DNA from: Craterostigma plantagineum
Lineage: Eukaryota; Streptophyta; Magnoliopsida; Lamiales; Linderniaceae
Direction: 5' to 3'
NCBI GenBank assembly: GCA_027422505.1
Contig: JAPQWV010000403.1
Location: 62,001 to 126,000, forward strand
Length of the DNA stretch: 64,000 nt
A program made the position numbers and the translations under genes. The notes below the pieces were generated by a model. That model was not told the DNA's origin and did not search any database. It was given only the letters and a program-made list of their open reading frames with translations. Shown here in pieces: positions 1-10,941 of this stretch (position 1 is its first letter; the number at the start of each line of letters is the position of its first letter).

Positions 1-27
1 TCATTCGCCTCTGTTTTTTTTGGGCAG

Positions 28-1728
28 TGAGGACCAAGCTAGGATTTACGCAGCTGAGATCGTATCTGCAGTTTCGCACCTTCACAAGAATGGGATTGTG
101 CATAGAGATTTAAAACCCGAGAACATTCTCATGGCTGCTGATGGGCACGTAAGTCCCATATACACAAAAGATCATCGTAATTTGAAATTAATCGAGGGCT
201 TAATAATAATTTTCAGGTCATGCTGACTGACTTTGGATTGGCTAAGGAAATCGACGAATCGAGCCGATCGAACTCCATGTGTGGGACGACTGAGTACATG
301 GCTCCAGAAATCTTACTCGCCAAAGGTCATAACAAGTCAGCCGATTGGTGGAGCGTTGGGATTCTCTTGTATGAGATGCTCAATGGCCAGGTAAAATTAT
401 TTCTACTCATATGTAAAAGGTGTAATTACTTTTTTGTCCTGTATATTTGGGGGAGCGCGTTGTAAGGACACTTAAATTAGGAGGTGTCAAACTGAGCACA
501 ATAAGTTTCGGAATTGGACTTAGGATACATATGCAATTTTGGAGCAGTATGTTTCAAAATTGATGCAATTTGAGGGCAATTAACGCCGGAATTTTGAAAC
601 TTGTTGCCCTCAAATTGCTTCAGCTTTGGAACTTATTGTTCTCAAGTTACTTCAATTTTGAAACTTACAACGTCCCCGAATTGTTTCAATTTTGAAAATT
701 GTCGTTCTAAAATAACAAGTTCAAGTGTCCTCAAACTGCTAAAACTTCGAAACTTATTGTTCTCAAATTGTGAACCCATAATGCCGTCCCTCAAATATAC
801 AGGAAATCACTTGAAGTCGTCTGTCCCATTTTTGGTGTCCCAATTCCCGTCCCATTTAATCATAGCCATTGGATTTTTGATCTAGTGGTCCACAAATTTT
901 CTCTTTTATATGTTAATTATTTTAATTTCATATTCCACGAATCATAATATCATTATTACTTCATGTGATTTATATGATGAAAATGTATAACATCACTGAT
1001 TTATTATTTGTTTTATGATGATCTTTTTTCCATATCTTATATTATTCGATATTAAGAAGAATTATTTTATTTAAATTATATATTATGGGGCAGGAAACAG
1101 GACACCAAAAGTGGGACAGATGATTTCAAGCGGACAAATAATTAAGACATTCGTAAATTACTTCAAATTCATTATCCTAAAAAGTGTTATTTCGTCGCTC
1201 ATTTCTTGAAACCTTATTTCGATCGATTTATTTGCCAGCCGCCATATACACATTCGAACAGAAAGAAGCTCCAAGAGAAGATAATCAAGGAGAAGCTAAA
1301 GCTCCCGCCTCGGTTAACCACCGAGGCTCATTCTTTGCTCAAAGGGGTACGTTTTTCGTTTACTAATAAGCCCTAAAAGATTCATCCCATGTCTCTGACG
1401 ATTGCGTTGTTTAACCTATGCTTCGTTATTACATGCATACCAGTTGCTTCAGAAGGATCCATTACAGAGGCTCGGGAGTGGGCCCAAGGGAGCCGAAGAG
1501 GTCAAATCTCACAAATGGTTTCGACCCATCAATTGGAAGAAACTCGAGTCCAGAGAATTGGAGCCCAAGTTCAAGCCTGACGTTAGCGGGAGAGACTGCA
1601 CGGAGAATTTCGATAAGTGTTGGACGAATATGCCCCTCGACGACTCGCCCGCACCTACGCCGACGGCCGGCGAGCATTTCCATGGGTATACCTACGTCGC
1701 CCCTAATCCGTGGCTCTCCTCCGAATGA
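28..1728 (+). CDS. S6K: S6 kinase (AGC Ser/Thr kinase), 3' part only
   Basis: This is the C-terminal half of a plant ribosomal-protein-S6 kinase, a cytosolic/nuclear AGC kinase acting downstream of TOR and PDK1. Four exons can be read: 28-148, 217-390, 1239-1346 and 1444-1728, all with GT-AG borders and in phase, giving 228 residues to the TGA. The first exon has the catalytic loop HRDLKPEN. The second has the DFG motif in LTDFGLAKE, the activation loop [14 protein letters not shown] (the PDK1-site region) and [14 protein letters not shown]. The last has the [10 protein letters not shown] and [13 protein letters not shown] stretch and the AGC tail FDKCWTNMP. The protein ends with a hydrophobic motif, FHGYTYV, whose Thr matches the TOR-dependent site of plant S6Ks. 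The 5' exons lie outside the window. The third intron (391-1238) is enlarged by two inverted-repeat elements. Family assignment is firm; the paralogue is not resolved. Confidence 0.93.
530..780. repeat. Foldback repeat in S6K intron 3
   Basis: Bases 551-579 and 604-632 are inverted copies of each other (about 24 of 29 match by eye) around a short loop, and the similarity continues outward for some 20 bases. Further degenerate copies of the same words (CTCAAATTGCTTC, TTTTGAAACTTATTG) follow to about 780. Related words occur in the first intron of the TORTIFOLIA1-like gene at about 17,560-17,880, so this is a dispersed repeat rather than a feature of one intron. Confidence 0.6.
806..1133. mobile_element. 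Inverted-repeat (MITE-like) element in S6K intron 3
   Basis: The left arm (about 806-850) and right arm (about 1085-1133) are inverted repeats. The core CTTGAARTCRTCTGTCCCA followed by a TTTTGGTGTCC word is shared with only a few mismatches over roughly 35-40 bases. The middle is AT-rich and non-coding. The total of about 330 bp fits a non-autonomous DNA transposon. I could not fix a target-site duplication, so the superfamily is open. Confidence 0.65.
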
Positions 1729-2145
1729 ACGAAGAGAAAAAAACAAAACAAAAATGTGTTCATAATGATAATTGAAAAAGGCCATATGATTGTAGCCAAT
1801 GTTAGTGCAATGCATCTCATTTGGTTTGTACTATGTATTTGTATATTAGACCATTTGATATTCAGATCTTGGGGTGATGGGGTGAAAGATAAGTCGAGCT
1901 GACTCCACCTGAAGCTCGACTTGAGTTCCTAATAGAGCACAAGCTTCTTATGTAGGTATTCAAAAGACGACGACTTCGCTCATTAAGTTTTTTACTATTA
2001 TTATTTAATATTTTTAAAATTTTTCTAGCTTCAAACTCGAGCTTTCGGTAAACAGGCTAACTTCTTTGACTCGAGTTCGAACTCACTGTAAATTTTTTGA
2101 GCTCGAGCCTGTAGAATGCGACTCGTTTGCGCCCTAGTAAGAGCT
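1729..2145. other. S6K 3' flank
   Basis: This stretch has no gene. It holds the S6K 3' UTR, then from about 1890 a run rich in GAGCTCGAG/CTCGAGTTCGA words typical of degraded subterminal regions of plant DNA transposons. No borders could be set. Confidence 0.5.
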
Positions 2146-2612
2146 ATTCATATATCAATGGTTTGAAGGGTTCCCTCTCATCCCACCGCTCTCTCTCGCG
2201 CAGCCAAAACAAAAAACAAACTAGTCTTCTCCCACATCCTCCACTAATGGAGTTGGGGAACCCCTGTTCTCCTCTTGTAGGAGCTTTTTCTCTCCATGTG
2301 GGAGCTTGGTCCCCTTTATGGGATTGCTCACCTGAAGAAGACGGGTTTTGAAGCTGAAGACGAGAAGAAAGTGAAGAGTATTACAGTGGAGTTTTAGACT
2401 CGATTAGTAATAGGTTCTTTAGTTTTTCTTGTTCGAATTTTTATTTCTTGTTTTCTTTCGGGTTTGTTTTTTGTTTTACTTATTGTCCTATGTTTCTCTT
2501 GTCTCTCTAGGTGACTGCTCTAGGGGGCTCAATTGGACTATTTAGCTCTGTATGTTTGTTGATATATTAAACTATCGTTTTGAAAAAAAAAAAAGGCGCC
2601 ATTCATATATCA
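2146..2612 (+). mobile_element. 5'-truncated LINE (L1-type) 3' end with target-site duplication
   Basis: The insertion ends in a TTTTG plus A12 tail at about 2577-2594 and is flanked by the direct repeat ATTCATATATCA (2146-2157 and 2601-2612), the expected target-site duplication of a target-primed insertion. The body is untranslated-looking. It shares several words in the same order with the segment at 40,930-41,540 (CTCCTCTTGTAGGAG, GAAGAAAGTGA, AGTTTTTCTTGTT, CTATCGT then TGAAAAAAA), so both are probably 3' tails of one LINE family. A short GGCGCC lies between the A tail and the right duplication. Confidence 0.6.
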
Positions 2613-2995
2613 TGTTTGATATGTTAGCATCTATAGACTCTTGACCTTACAAATTTGTTGTTTTTAATGGGACTTAAAAAAAAAATCACCCAAATAACAA
2701 AATTTAAGATAAGATTTATAAGCGTACATTATTCCAAGAATACGATCTTAAAAACCAACAGCATAAAACAAAGAGGGGTACAACGCAACACAGCATCACA
2801 AATGTCAATGTCTGTACAGCTCTACTCATACAAACAAGCTAAATGCTGATTCAGTTTCCTGACTAATCATCTATAATTTAAAAGCACAGCCAACAGTTAT
2901 GTTCTTAAGCCAACCTTATTCTCTCTCTTTCTTTTTTTTTTTTTTGATTTAAATAACACCGATACGAACCTTTGAGCAACAGATACGACGCCATG
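2613..2995. other. Spacer and MYB 3' UTR
   Basis: Non-coding and AT-rich, with a long T run at about 2930-2945. It holds the 3' UTR of the minus-strand MYB gene; nothing else is recognised. Confidence 0.5.
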
Positions 2996-5900
2996 TTAAA
3001 ACCCGATGAGTTCACATTTGATGTCTGATGTTGACCCCGACGAGAGAGAGAGACCCAAAGATAGAGGCGGGGGCTCGACGAGCATCGCCTGTTGCCTCAA
3101 GTTAAGAGCCACGCTAAAAGCCGATGAGCTGTTCGTTGCTCGTTCTTCGAACGAATTGGTTTCGGGTAAATTTCCACCTTGCATGGAGAAAACAACGGGG
3201 AAGGGCGTAATTGGGAATTCGCCGAGATTGGAAGCTAAGGGCATATTTGGTGTGATTGGTGATGGGATTGGCTGAGTCTGTTTCTCTTTGTGGTTCTTGA
3301 CCTCTTCATTCGGCATTGCAGTAACCTGTAATGGGAATAAGATAAAACCCGAAAACGTTAGCTTCGAAATAAAGGTAAAAACGCAATCTTCAGCTCATTG
3401 TTCGGCACCATAGAGCCAAGAAAGAAGAAGGAATAAAGTGCAGTCACATAAGCAGAAATTTTCAGGGAATGAATTATAGATCGGTAGCCCATTTGAACTA
3501 GCACTACCAAAACAGAGATGATCATCCCACTAAAAGAATGATATTACGTTCGAATTTGGATGACATAAAAATGGAACTATTGGAATGTTCGATTGGGACG
3601 TACCGAGTCAGTAGTGATGTCGAATAGGCTAGATCTACGGCGGCGGCGGTTGAGATTAGTCCTTCGAAGGAAATACTTCTGGGCATGGCTAGCAACTTGG
3701 GTAGGAGTTCGAGTCTTTACATAGTTCTTAGAAATGCCCCTCCAATCTCCTTTTCCTACCTTTTGCAAGCCTACCAGGAATAGTTTGTGTTCTTCTTCAG
3801 TCCATGGGACTCCTGCAACAAATATATATACATCTGTCTCAGTTAACAAACAAATAGTCCACTGAAGGAAGAAGAACATAAGGATGTAATACAAGTCCTA
3901 GCAAAAAAATGAATAAGATCCCAACCAATCACAACTTTTGCATACGCTAAGAGGAGAGTATATTGTTGATTGCTAGGTAAGAGTTCTATTGAAGAGTACC
4001 TCTCAATGCATTAAAGCCACCAATGATTCTGAATCGTAGGATAAACAGATTTGTTACCCTCGGGATTATTGGCTAACGGTAAAATAACCCGCGTCCGGGA
4101 AGAGCCCGCGAATGAGAAGGCAATAGAAAGGCGCGATTGCCAGGGAAGTAGTTCGGATGATTTAACCCTATGAAGGGCCGAGTAGCCCGAGGGAAGAGGG
4201 ACTCGGTCAACAGATCTACACTAAAAAGACAAGAAAGGAAAAGACGATGAGATCGAGACAAACTTTCCCGAGGACGCGAAGAATTCCCGAGAGGGGAACG
4301 ACCGTGGAAGCTCAAGAAGATCGGGCGGAGCGATAAGCCCGATCAAGAGCAATAGTTAGCCCGAGCGGGTTAGGCTCGAGGGGATCAGAGCCCGACGACG
4401 TGACAAGCCCGACCAGAGAAGACCCCAAAATGGGAAGAAAGAGTCGCGGAAGGAAAACGAGAAAGAAAGAACGTGCGTTGAGTGGGGAGACCACGATCCC
4501 ACACGATACCCGCGGAAAACGCGGGTGGGAGGAAGATTAGGTCAGGGCAACGAAATACAGAGTCAGTATAAAAAGGTGACGATGGGATTATTCCCAGGTA
4601 TGCACACTTGAACTAAAAACTACCTTCATTAAGCCTAGTACCTGTCTTACTCCTTTAAGGGCTAAAAAACTAACTTAAGCATCGGAGGGGCATCGCCGGC
4701 AACCACACCGGCCCCCTCTAACGTGTTTTCACTGGTTTTTCGAGTGTTAGGTTTGAAGTGTTCGTGGTCAGTTGGAAAGAGGCGCGCGACTTCAGTGTCA
4801 AGCCAAGGTCGTTTTCAGCAGAACACATCATTGGCGCCGTCTGTGGGAACGTATATTCCTATAAAAATTCATGATGGATTCTGTAAACGATCCCCATTCA
4901 CCACCGATAGAGGAGGTGCTCACGGCGGAAGAGATTGAGAGAAGGCTGAGAGAGTCATTCGATGCGGAACTGGGAAAGTTAAGGGCCGAAGTTGAGATGT
5001 TGAGGGCGGAGAAGACCCGAAAAACGCGCTGTAATTCACCGCCACTCGACGAAACAGAAGAGAGAGGGAAGAGAGAAAACTTACCGGTTAATGACAATGA
5101 GGACGCGAAGAAGTCTGGAGAGCAGGACGCCAAAGGATGGAAAAACCGCCGCACCTTCGAAGATTCTGGGAAGAAAGACTGAAGAGAGGGATAGGGAAAG
5201 TTTAGAAAGAGAAGACGATGAAAAGTGTAAATAAGATAAGAAGGAAAAGAAGAAGGGGAAGTGTTAACGCCCGCGATGATGGACACGTGGAAATCGATTT
5301 GACATTGATGTGATAGGGCGGCCAGTTTCCCGCCCAAAGAACACCACACGAGAGCAGATCCCGAGGTCAAAGCGAGGAAGGAAAGAGAGACAGGCTTAAA
5401 CGATCGGGAAGAGAAATAGACGATAACCCGAAAAACCTCAACGAGAAGAATCAGAAAATGAGCAGGCTAATTATTTTACCGATAGCTTACGCCCAAAACT
5501 CATTACACTCGCTTTGGACTATTTTTGAGGGGGACTATTGTTACCCTCGGGATTATTGGCTAACGGTAAAATAACCCGCGTCCGGGAAGAGCCCGCGAAT
5601 GAGAAGGCAATAGAAAGGCGCGATTGCCAGGGAAGTAGTTCGGATGATTTAACCCTATGAAGGGCCGAGTAGCCCGAGGGAAGAGGGACTCGGTCAACAG
5701 ATCTACACTAAAAAGACAAGAAAGGAAAAGACGATGAGATCGAGACAAACTTTCCCGAGGACGCGAAGAATTCCCGAGAGGGGAACGACCGTGGAAGCTC
5801 AAGAAGATCGGGCGGAGCGATAAGCCCGATCAAGAGCAATAGTTAGCCCGAGCGGGTTAGGCTCGAGGGGATCAGAGCCCGACGACGTGACAAGCCCGAC

Positions 5901-6866
5901 CAGAGAAGACCCCAAAATGGGAAGAAAGAGTCGCGGAAGGAAAACGAGAAAGAAAGAACGTGCGTTGAGTGGGGAGACCACGATCCCACACGATACCCGC
6001 GGAAAACGCGGGTGGGAGGAAGATTAGGTCAGGGCAACGAAATACAGAGTCAGTATAAAAAGGTGACGATGGGATTATTCCCAGGTATGCACACTTGAAC
6101 TAAAAACTACCTTCATTAAGCCTAGTACCTGTCTTACTCCTTTAAGGGCTAAAAAACTAACTTAAGCATCGGAGGGGCATCGCCGGCAACCACACCGGCC
6201 CCCTCTAACGTGTTTTCACTGGTTTTTCGAGTGTTAGGTTTGAAGTGTTCGTGGTCAGTTGGAAAGAGGCGCGCGACTTCAGTGTCAAGCCAAGGTCGTT
6301 TTCAGCAGAACACATCAAGATTGAATGAAATCAGAACCAATATCTCAATCGTAACAGCCCAACAAAGACCAACGAAAAAAGAGATCTCTATTTACTTTTC
6401 CAAAGATCGAATTATTTCCTCCATGTTTTCAACCAAAAACGAGCACACCAGCTCAAAGGAAAATCACTCAAGTAATCAAATCACGCAAAAAAAGCAGAAA
6501 GCCCTCACCACCAACGATTAACCAAAAACTCAAAATTAAGATAAAAATAAAAATCACATAAAGCACAATCGATCGATTGAAGATCTGACCTCGCTTACGC
6601 TCACGCGTCCCAGCGCAAGGGCGTGCCACGTCATCGGCCGATGCGTAACCACCTTCCTCCTCCGCCACCTTGCTCATCTCGGAATTAGTAATAATCCCAT
6701 TCACACCATCGTTGCTGACAACGCCACACTTGCTATCGCCCTTAAGAGGCTCGTAATCGGACAGATTATTCATGCTAGCGCTCTTCCTCATAGGATCAAT
6801 CGTCACCCTCACGCCGAACAGAACAATCTCCGCCGCCGCCGACGGCTGCTCACCAGGCTGAGACAT
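2996..6866 (-). CDS. R1-MYB (SHAQKYF-type) transcription factor
   Basis: Three exons on the minus strand, 6590-6866, 3604-3812 and 2996-3325, join in phase with GT-AG borders and give a 271-residue protein. The N-terminus carries EIVLFGVRV and a Met-Arg-Lys-Ser/NNLSDYE region. The second exon carries one MYB-like repeat, [20 protein letters not shown] through the signature [12 protein letters not shown], with [16 protein letters not shown] between. The C-terminus has the Leu-rich stretch [11 protein letters not shown], which resembles an EAR repression motif. The layout without a zinc knuckle matches the plant MYBD/At1g70000-like group, nuclear regulators tied to light and sugar responses; that comparison is from memory. 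A 2.27-kb LTR element sits in intron 1 (3813-6589) and leaves both splice sites intact, so the gene may still work. Start chosen as the first in-frame ATG before the LFGVRV region. Confidence 0.92.
4052..4830 (+). repeat. 5' LTR
   Basis: Runs from TGTTACCC to ACATCA. It contains GC-rich hairpin words (ACCCGCG ... CGCGGGT at about 4508-4527), a TATA box and many CCCGA/TCGGG words. Identical by eye to 5539-6317. Confidence 0.93.
4567..4574 (+). promoter_or_regulatory. LTR TATA box
   Basis: TATAAAAA inside the LTR, about 260 bases before the LTR end, is the likely core promoter of the element. The same sequence recurs in the 3' LTR at 6054-6061. It would drive transcription antisense to the MYB gene. 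Confidence 0.55.
4871..5182 (+). CDS. Short gag-like open reading frame of the LTR element
   Basis: A 103-residue reading frame starts 40 bases after the 5' LTR, where gag begins in LTR retrotransposons. It is highly charged, with a predicted helical run ([20 protein letters not shown]) suited to coiled-coil pairing, and ends abruptly at a TGA. No zinc knuckle or enzyme domain is present. I infer a remnant gag N-terminus; whether it is translated is unknown. Confidence 0.4.
   Translation: MMDSVNDPHSPPIEEVLTAEEIERRLRESFDAELGKLRAEVEMLRAEKTRKTRCNSPPLDETEERGKRENLPVNDNEDAKKSGEQDAKGWKNRRTFEDSGKKD
5539..6317 (+). repeat. 3' LTR
   Basis: Copy of 4052-4830 with no difference seen over 779 bases. It is followed directly by the target-site copy AGATT and MYB intron sequence. 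Confidence 0.93.
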
Positions 6867-7006
6867 CTCTTCCTTCCTTCTATCTCTACCTCTATCGTTT
6901 CTTCCTCGTGCAAGAGGATCGAAGAACGAATCAAAAATGGATTTTGAGTGAATGAGATGAAAGGAGAGTGAGTGGTTCTATGAATGTGTCCCGATTTGTT
7001 TGTTTG

Positions 7007-7016
7007 TATTTATATA
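7007..7016 (-). promoter_or_regulatory. Candidate TATA box of the MYB gene
   Basis: On the minus strand this reads TATATAAATA, about 140 bases upstream of the MYB start codon, a normal distance for a plant 5' UTR. Purely positional evidence. Confidence 0.45.
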
Positions 7017-8139
7017 TACATACACGAAGAAAGGAGCTTTGTGATAATGAAACGTGGTTGCCGTACACATTTCAGCTGGAGATAATATTGATTATATTTT
7101 ACATAATAATATTCTTGGGATAATATGTTGAAATCTGAAGCAAAACTTTATCTGAATTGCTTATCTCAATAATAAAGTACAATAAAAAAAAGGAAATAAT
7201 ACACTTAAATGTGGAGACTACGATGACTTGTGGGGGGATACTAATAAATGAAAGAATAATATTGTTTTGAAATTAAGAAGGAATTGCGTAAATTATACTT
7301 TTTCAACTTGTCTCTGCTTGCTATTGATGGCGAGTTCTTCATTAGGTGTTAATTCAAAATTATATGCTAGAATTTAATGAGAAATCTGCAGGGATTTTTC
7401 AATAAATGCAATTGGAAGTTAGGTATGTTGTTGAATAAACACCATCATTGTGCACTCTCTCCAAACAGAAAAGAAATTAGGTCAAATGAGAGTGTTAAAT
7501 TGCGTCGAAATTGAGACGGGCTGAATGAATGACATTCATTTATATATTACTTTACTTTCCATGGGTTTAAAGTTTAAACATTATTTAGGTCTTTCCCATG
7601 ATTTAAGTTAAGATGCACATATATATAATAAAAGGACAACTAAAATCAATTTCATTGCAATTGCAATATGCTATATATACTGTTATGGGGTGATAATTTA
7701 ATTAATGCTAGCTAAGTAGTAACATGGTATATGTGAAATGATTCCGTGCACAGAAGCCAATACGGTACGATGATCGTCCTAGAACAAGTATTAGTCAAAT
7801 GTACTAATTGCAACTTGAACGTAATAAATATTTGTAATACAACCTATCGAGGATCTGATTTGTTGTCGAGTAAGAAATTAGTTGTAATAGAACTTATTTG
7901 GGGTGTAAAAGATTCGAACTACTCGACGATAAATAAATAAACTCGATAAATAACCCGACCAGTCTTACATAACCATTAATATGACTGTTGATATCGCTCA
8001 ATTCTGTTTATTTACAAGCTTTAATTTTGTTTTGACTCTACTAATCTCATCCATACATTATTTATATAAACTAAAGCATGGTTGATGGGGTGTGGGGTGC
8101 ATGTCGTGAAAGGATAACCCAAGATAATGATAACAACAA
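7017..8139. other. Intergenic DNA upstream of the MYB gene
   Basis: AT-rich spacer with no supported gene, RNA gene or repeat border; presumably includes distal MYB promoter sequence. Confidence 0.5.
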
Positions 8140-8140
8140 C

Positions 8141-8188
<48 letters not shown>
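8140..8188. repeat. (AAT)n microsatellite
   Basis: About 16 copies of AAT in a row. On the minus strand it reads as a leucine run in an apparent reading frame, which is an artefact of the repeat. Confidence 0.95.
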
Positions 8189-9216
8189 CTATATTTTCTA
8201 TAATATATTATATAATTGGTTGGGTATGGATATAAACTGCCACAATTTGGTGTATAACTTATTTGCAATTTAGTCTCCATTTGTAATTTAATTAATTAAT
8301 TATTTTCTTATCACTTCTAATTATGTTATTCACTGTATTTATGCTATACAACTAAGTTTCATTTTATATATTTATTATATTTCATCTTAAAACACTAAAA
8401 TTATAATTTCAAAATTTAAAATAATTTAAATATAATTATATTTTAAAATTCACCATTCCTAGACGGTTTCGATTTCATTTTCTTGATGACTCATTTATCA
8501 CCGATCGATCCTCGAAAAGATAAAGATGTCTCTTGCCATTCACACATGTAATTAGTAAATTAAGATAAAGAAGTCTCTTTACATTAGTTTCACATGTAAA
8601 TATAAGATAGTAACTATTGTTTTATATGTTGGTTTTGATATTTGTCTTCTCTTTTAACTCAAAAAGCACATTTATAATTTTCTTTGTCTTTTTAATACCT
8701 TTTCGATCGCAAGCTATGCGACCTACTGGACTTTGAGGATAAAAAAGGGGGAGTTTCCTTCGTGTTGAAGACAATAGGTTGAAAATTACGTGTAACACGA
8801 GAAATGTTTATATATCTATTCTGGATTAAATATTTGAAAATAAATACACAATTCACCTTATCTTTATCGAATATAAATATACTAGTAACTTATGCACACT
8901 CAAATGCGTTGGCTATATAAATAAATATTTTTTATTAAATTTATTTTAGTGTGAAATATCTCGTAGAAATCATAATTTAAATTATTTGTATGTTATAAGT
9001 ATGTTAAAGAAAAAGTTGATCTATTATAAATTTAAAGTAGGATAGTAATTAACTAACTATAGTAATTAAAGATAGTTAGTGATTTTTTAAGTTTATTAAT
9101 TAAATTTTTCAAGCTTAATTGACAGACCATTTAACGGTTTATTCTAGCTTCACTCTTAGTTATTTGTGAGTTTCTTTTGAATAAAACGACCTCAATTTAA
9201 TAAAACGAAATCACAA

Positions 9217-9246
<30 letters not shown>
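8189..9246. other. AT-rich spacer
   Basis: No coding signal. A (TA)n tract of about 25 bases ends at 9247. Confidence 0.5.
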
Positions 9247-9247
<1 letters not shown>

Positions 9248-9538
9248 CTATTTTATTAAGGGTCTTGCCCTCATAGAAACTGTCATTAATTAATTTGGTA
9301 TGTCAATTTCAACCAATTAAATTTTAACATTAAAAAAGTTATTAATTAAAAATAGAAAATCAGAGCACGTTATTTTAGTCTTAGGAAACTGCTATTCTAA
9401 TCTACAGAAACTGCTATTCTATTTTTAGTAAAAATGCTTATTTTCTTTAGATATTAAAATTAATTAAAACAAAAACCACTTTATTATCAATTTTTTCTTC
9501 TTTTCTGGCACACACGCAGGGTGTGCACCAGATACTAG
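9247..9538 (+). mobile_element. Short non-autonomous Helitron candidate
   Basis: The element starts TCTATTTTATTAAGGGT after a host A and ends with a 6-bp-stem hairpin (GCACAC ... GTGTGC at about 9508-9526), then CTAG before a host T. TC at the 5' end, a hairpin about 10 bases before a CTRR 3' end, and insertion between A and T are the defining signs of Helitrons. There is no coding sequence. The element at 12,879-13,112 has the same start and end pattern. Confidence 0.6.
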
Positions 9539-9593
9539 TATATATATATATATATATATATATTATATCTACATATATATAATAGTTTTTTGT

Positions 9594-9608
9594 CCGTGCA
9601 TTGCACGG
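9594..9608. other. Perfect hairpin, probable degraded Helitron end
   Basis: CCGTGCATTGCACGG is a perfect 6-bp stem with a 3-base loop. On the minus strand it is followed by ACAAAAAACTATT, close to the 3' end form of many eudicot Helitrons, but the terminal CTRR is not intact. A (TA)n tract lies next to it. Confidence 0.4.
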
Positions 9609-9610
9609 GT

Positions 9611-9815
9611 CATAACTATCTATAATTATTTTGAGTCAATCTAATTAATCATTTTTAGTTAACTAATTAAAGAATCGATTTCTGTTACATGGGTTGTTTA
9701 GGTTTTTTAGAAAGTGGGATGTGGGGTGGTTTTATCGTCTAAGAAATAATTAATGAAAAAATTAATGGACCTGACACGTGTCAACACCACACGAAAACTA
9801 TAATTTAAATGTATG

Positions 9816-9849
<34 letters not shown>

Positions 9850-10941
9850 TATATATATATATATATATGTGTATATATGTTCTTGAAATTTTCTGAAAAT
9901 TTCAATGTTTTTCCTGATTTTGACGTGAACGGTTGTTTCTATGGTTTTATTATTCTTAAGATGAATGTAAAATTCGTAAATTCAATGACTTGACAACTCC
10001 TTTTGTTCCGCCTCAATATGTGATGGATAATGCTTCATTTTGATATCCTATGAGTGATTATACAAGTACAGAAGATTCCATTAATATCATTCTTTAAGTC
10101 CTTTCAGTAAGGAAATAAGATATTGATTAATACTTAAATACAAAAATGTAAAGTTAACACCCCATTCAATCTTCTTGTCAGAACAACATTTTTGACTTTT
10201 GTATGAAAATACAATTAATGTTTCTAAAACTACTATTATTGATATGTAAAATCTCATTATTTTAGGTTTGCAATCTTCCCACTGGAACATCCTTTTTGAC
10301 TTTATTCTTTTGGACCCAATAACTTGTTTAAAGACTGCCACGGATTAAAAAATTATTCAAGATTTTGTTAGTTTTTTTTCATGGGGTATTGAGACAACAC
10401 CTTCAAGAAGTCTATGGGCGTTCTTACTTTATAGTAATGAATCTCATAGTTTTACGTGCAATAAAAAAGTCGATAATTAATTACTGTGACATTAAAAAAC
10501 CAAGAGATTCGACCAACTTTACACTTCATCCCACGATAGGTTATGGTGCAACTTGCATTAAATTAAATTCTTCATTTTTTTACGGAATTATTAGGAAAAG
10601 AAAATAAAAGCTTTCGATACAATTGACGTATCAGACATGGGAATCACAAGAATGATGTAAGACTAATAAAGAATCATCTCAACAACTGTGCTGCTTAAAT
10701 AGAAAAAGGATAAATGGTGATTAAACTTTAACTAATTCATATTCAGATCTTCACATAAACATGTCTTCGAAGACTACAAATAATTGCTGAATTTAATATG
10801 AGCCACTTAAAATACGTATAGGTCTTTAGCCCAATAAAATGGGCCTAAAGCTCAATAGGTTTCAACACATGTACTGTGTCCGCGTGGCAGAATTCAAAAA
10901 ACCTAGTGGGACCGACGAATCTAAATGCAGCCCACTGGACC
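9611..10941. other. Intergenic spacer with AT microsatellites
   Basis: (TA)n tracts lie at about 9815-9838 and 9849-9868. The rest is AT-rich without a supported gene. No RNA gene was recognised. Confidence 0.5.

Larger units (their letters stand above)
4052..6317 (+). mobile_element. Young non-autonomous LTR retrotransposon in MYB intron 1
   Basis: Two 779-bp LTRs (4052-4830, 5539-6317) appear identical by reading and flank only 708 bp of internal sequence. The insertion is bordered by the 5-bp duplication AGATT (4047-4051 and 6318-6322). A primer-binding-site-like sequence, TGGCGCCGTCTGTGGGAA, follows the 5' LTR, and a polypurine stretch (TGAGGGGGACTAT) precedes the 3' LTR; both resemble those of Ty3/gypsy Tat-type plant elements. 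There is no protease, reverse transcriptase or integrase, so it must have been moved in trans. It lies opposite to the MYB gene. Identical LTRs mean very recent insertion. Confidence 0.93.

Noticed and set aside
4073..4494. Minus-strand frames of 80 and 60 codons, repeated at 5560-5981
   Set aside because: They lie inside LTRs, are duplicated only because the LTR is, and match no domain.
8071..8280. Minus-strand frame with a long leucine run
   Set aside because: It is the translation of the (AAT)n microsatellite with no other coding character.
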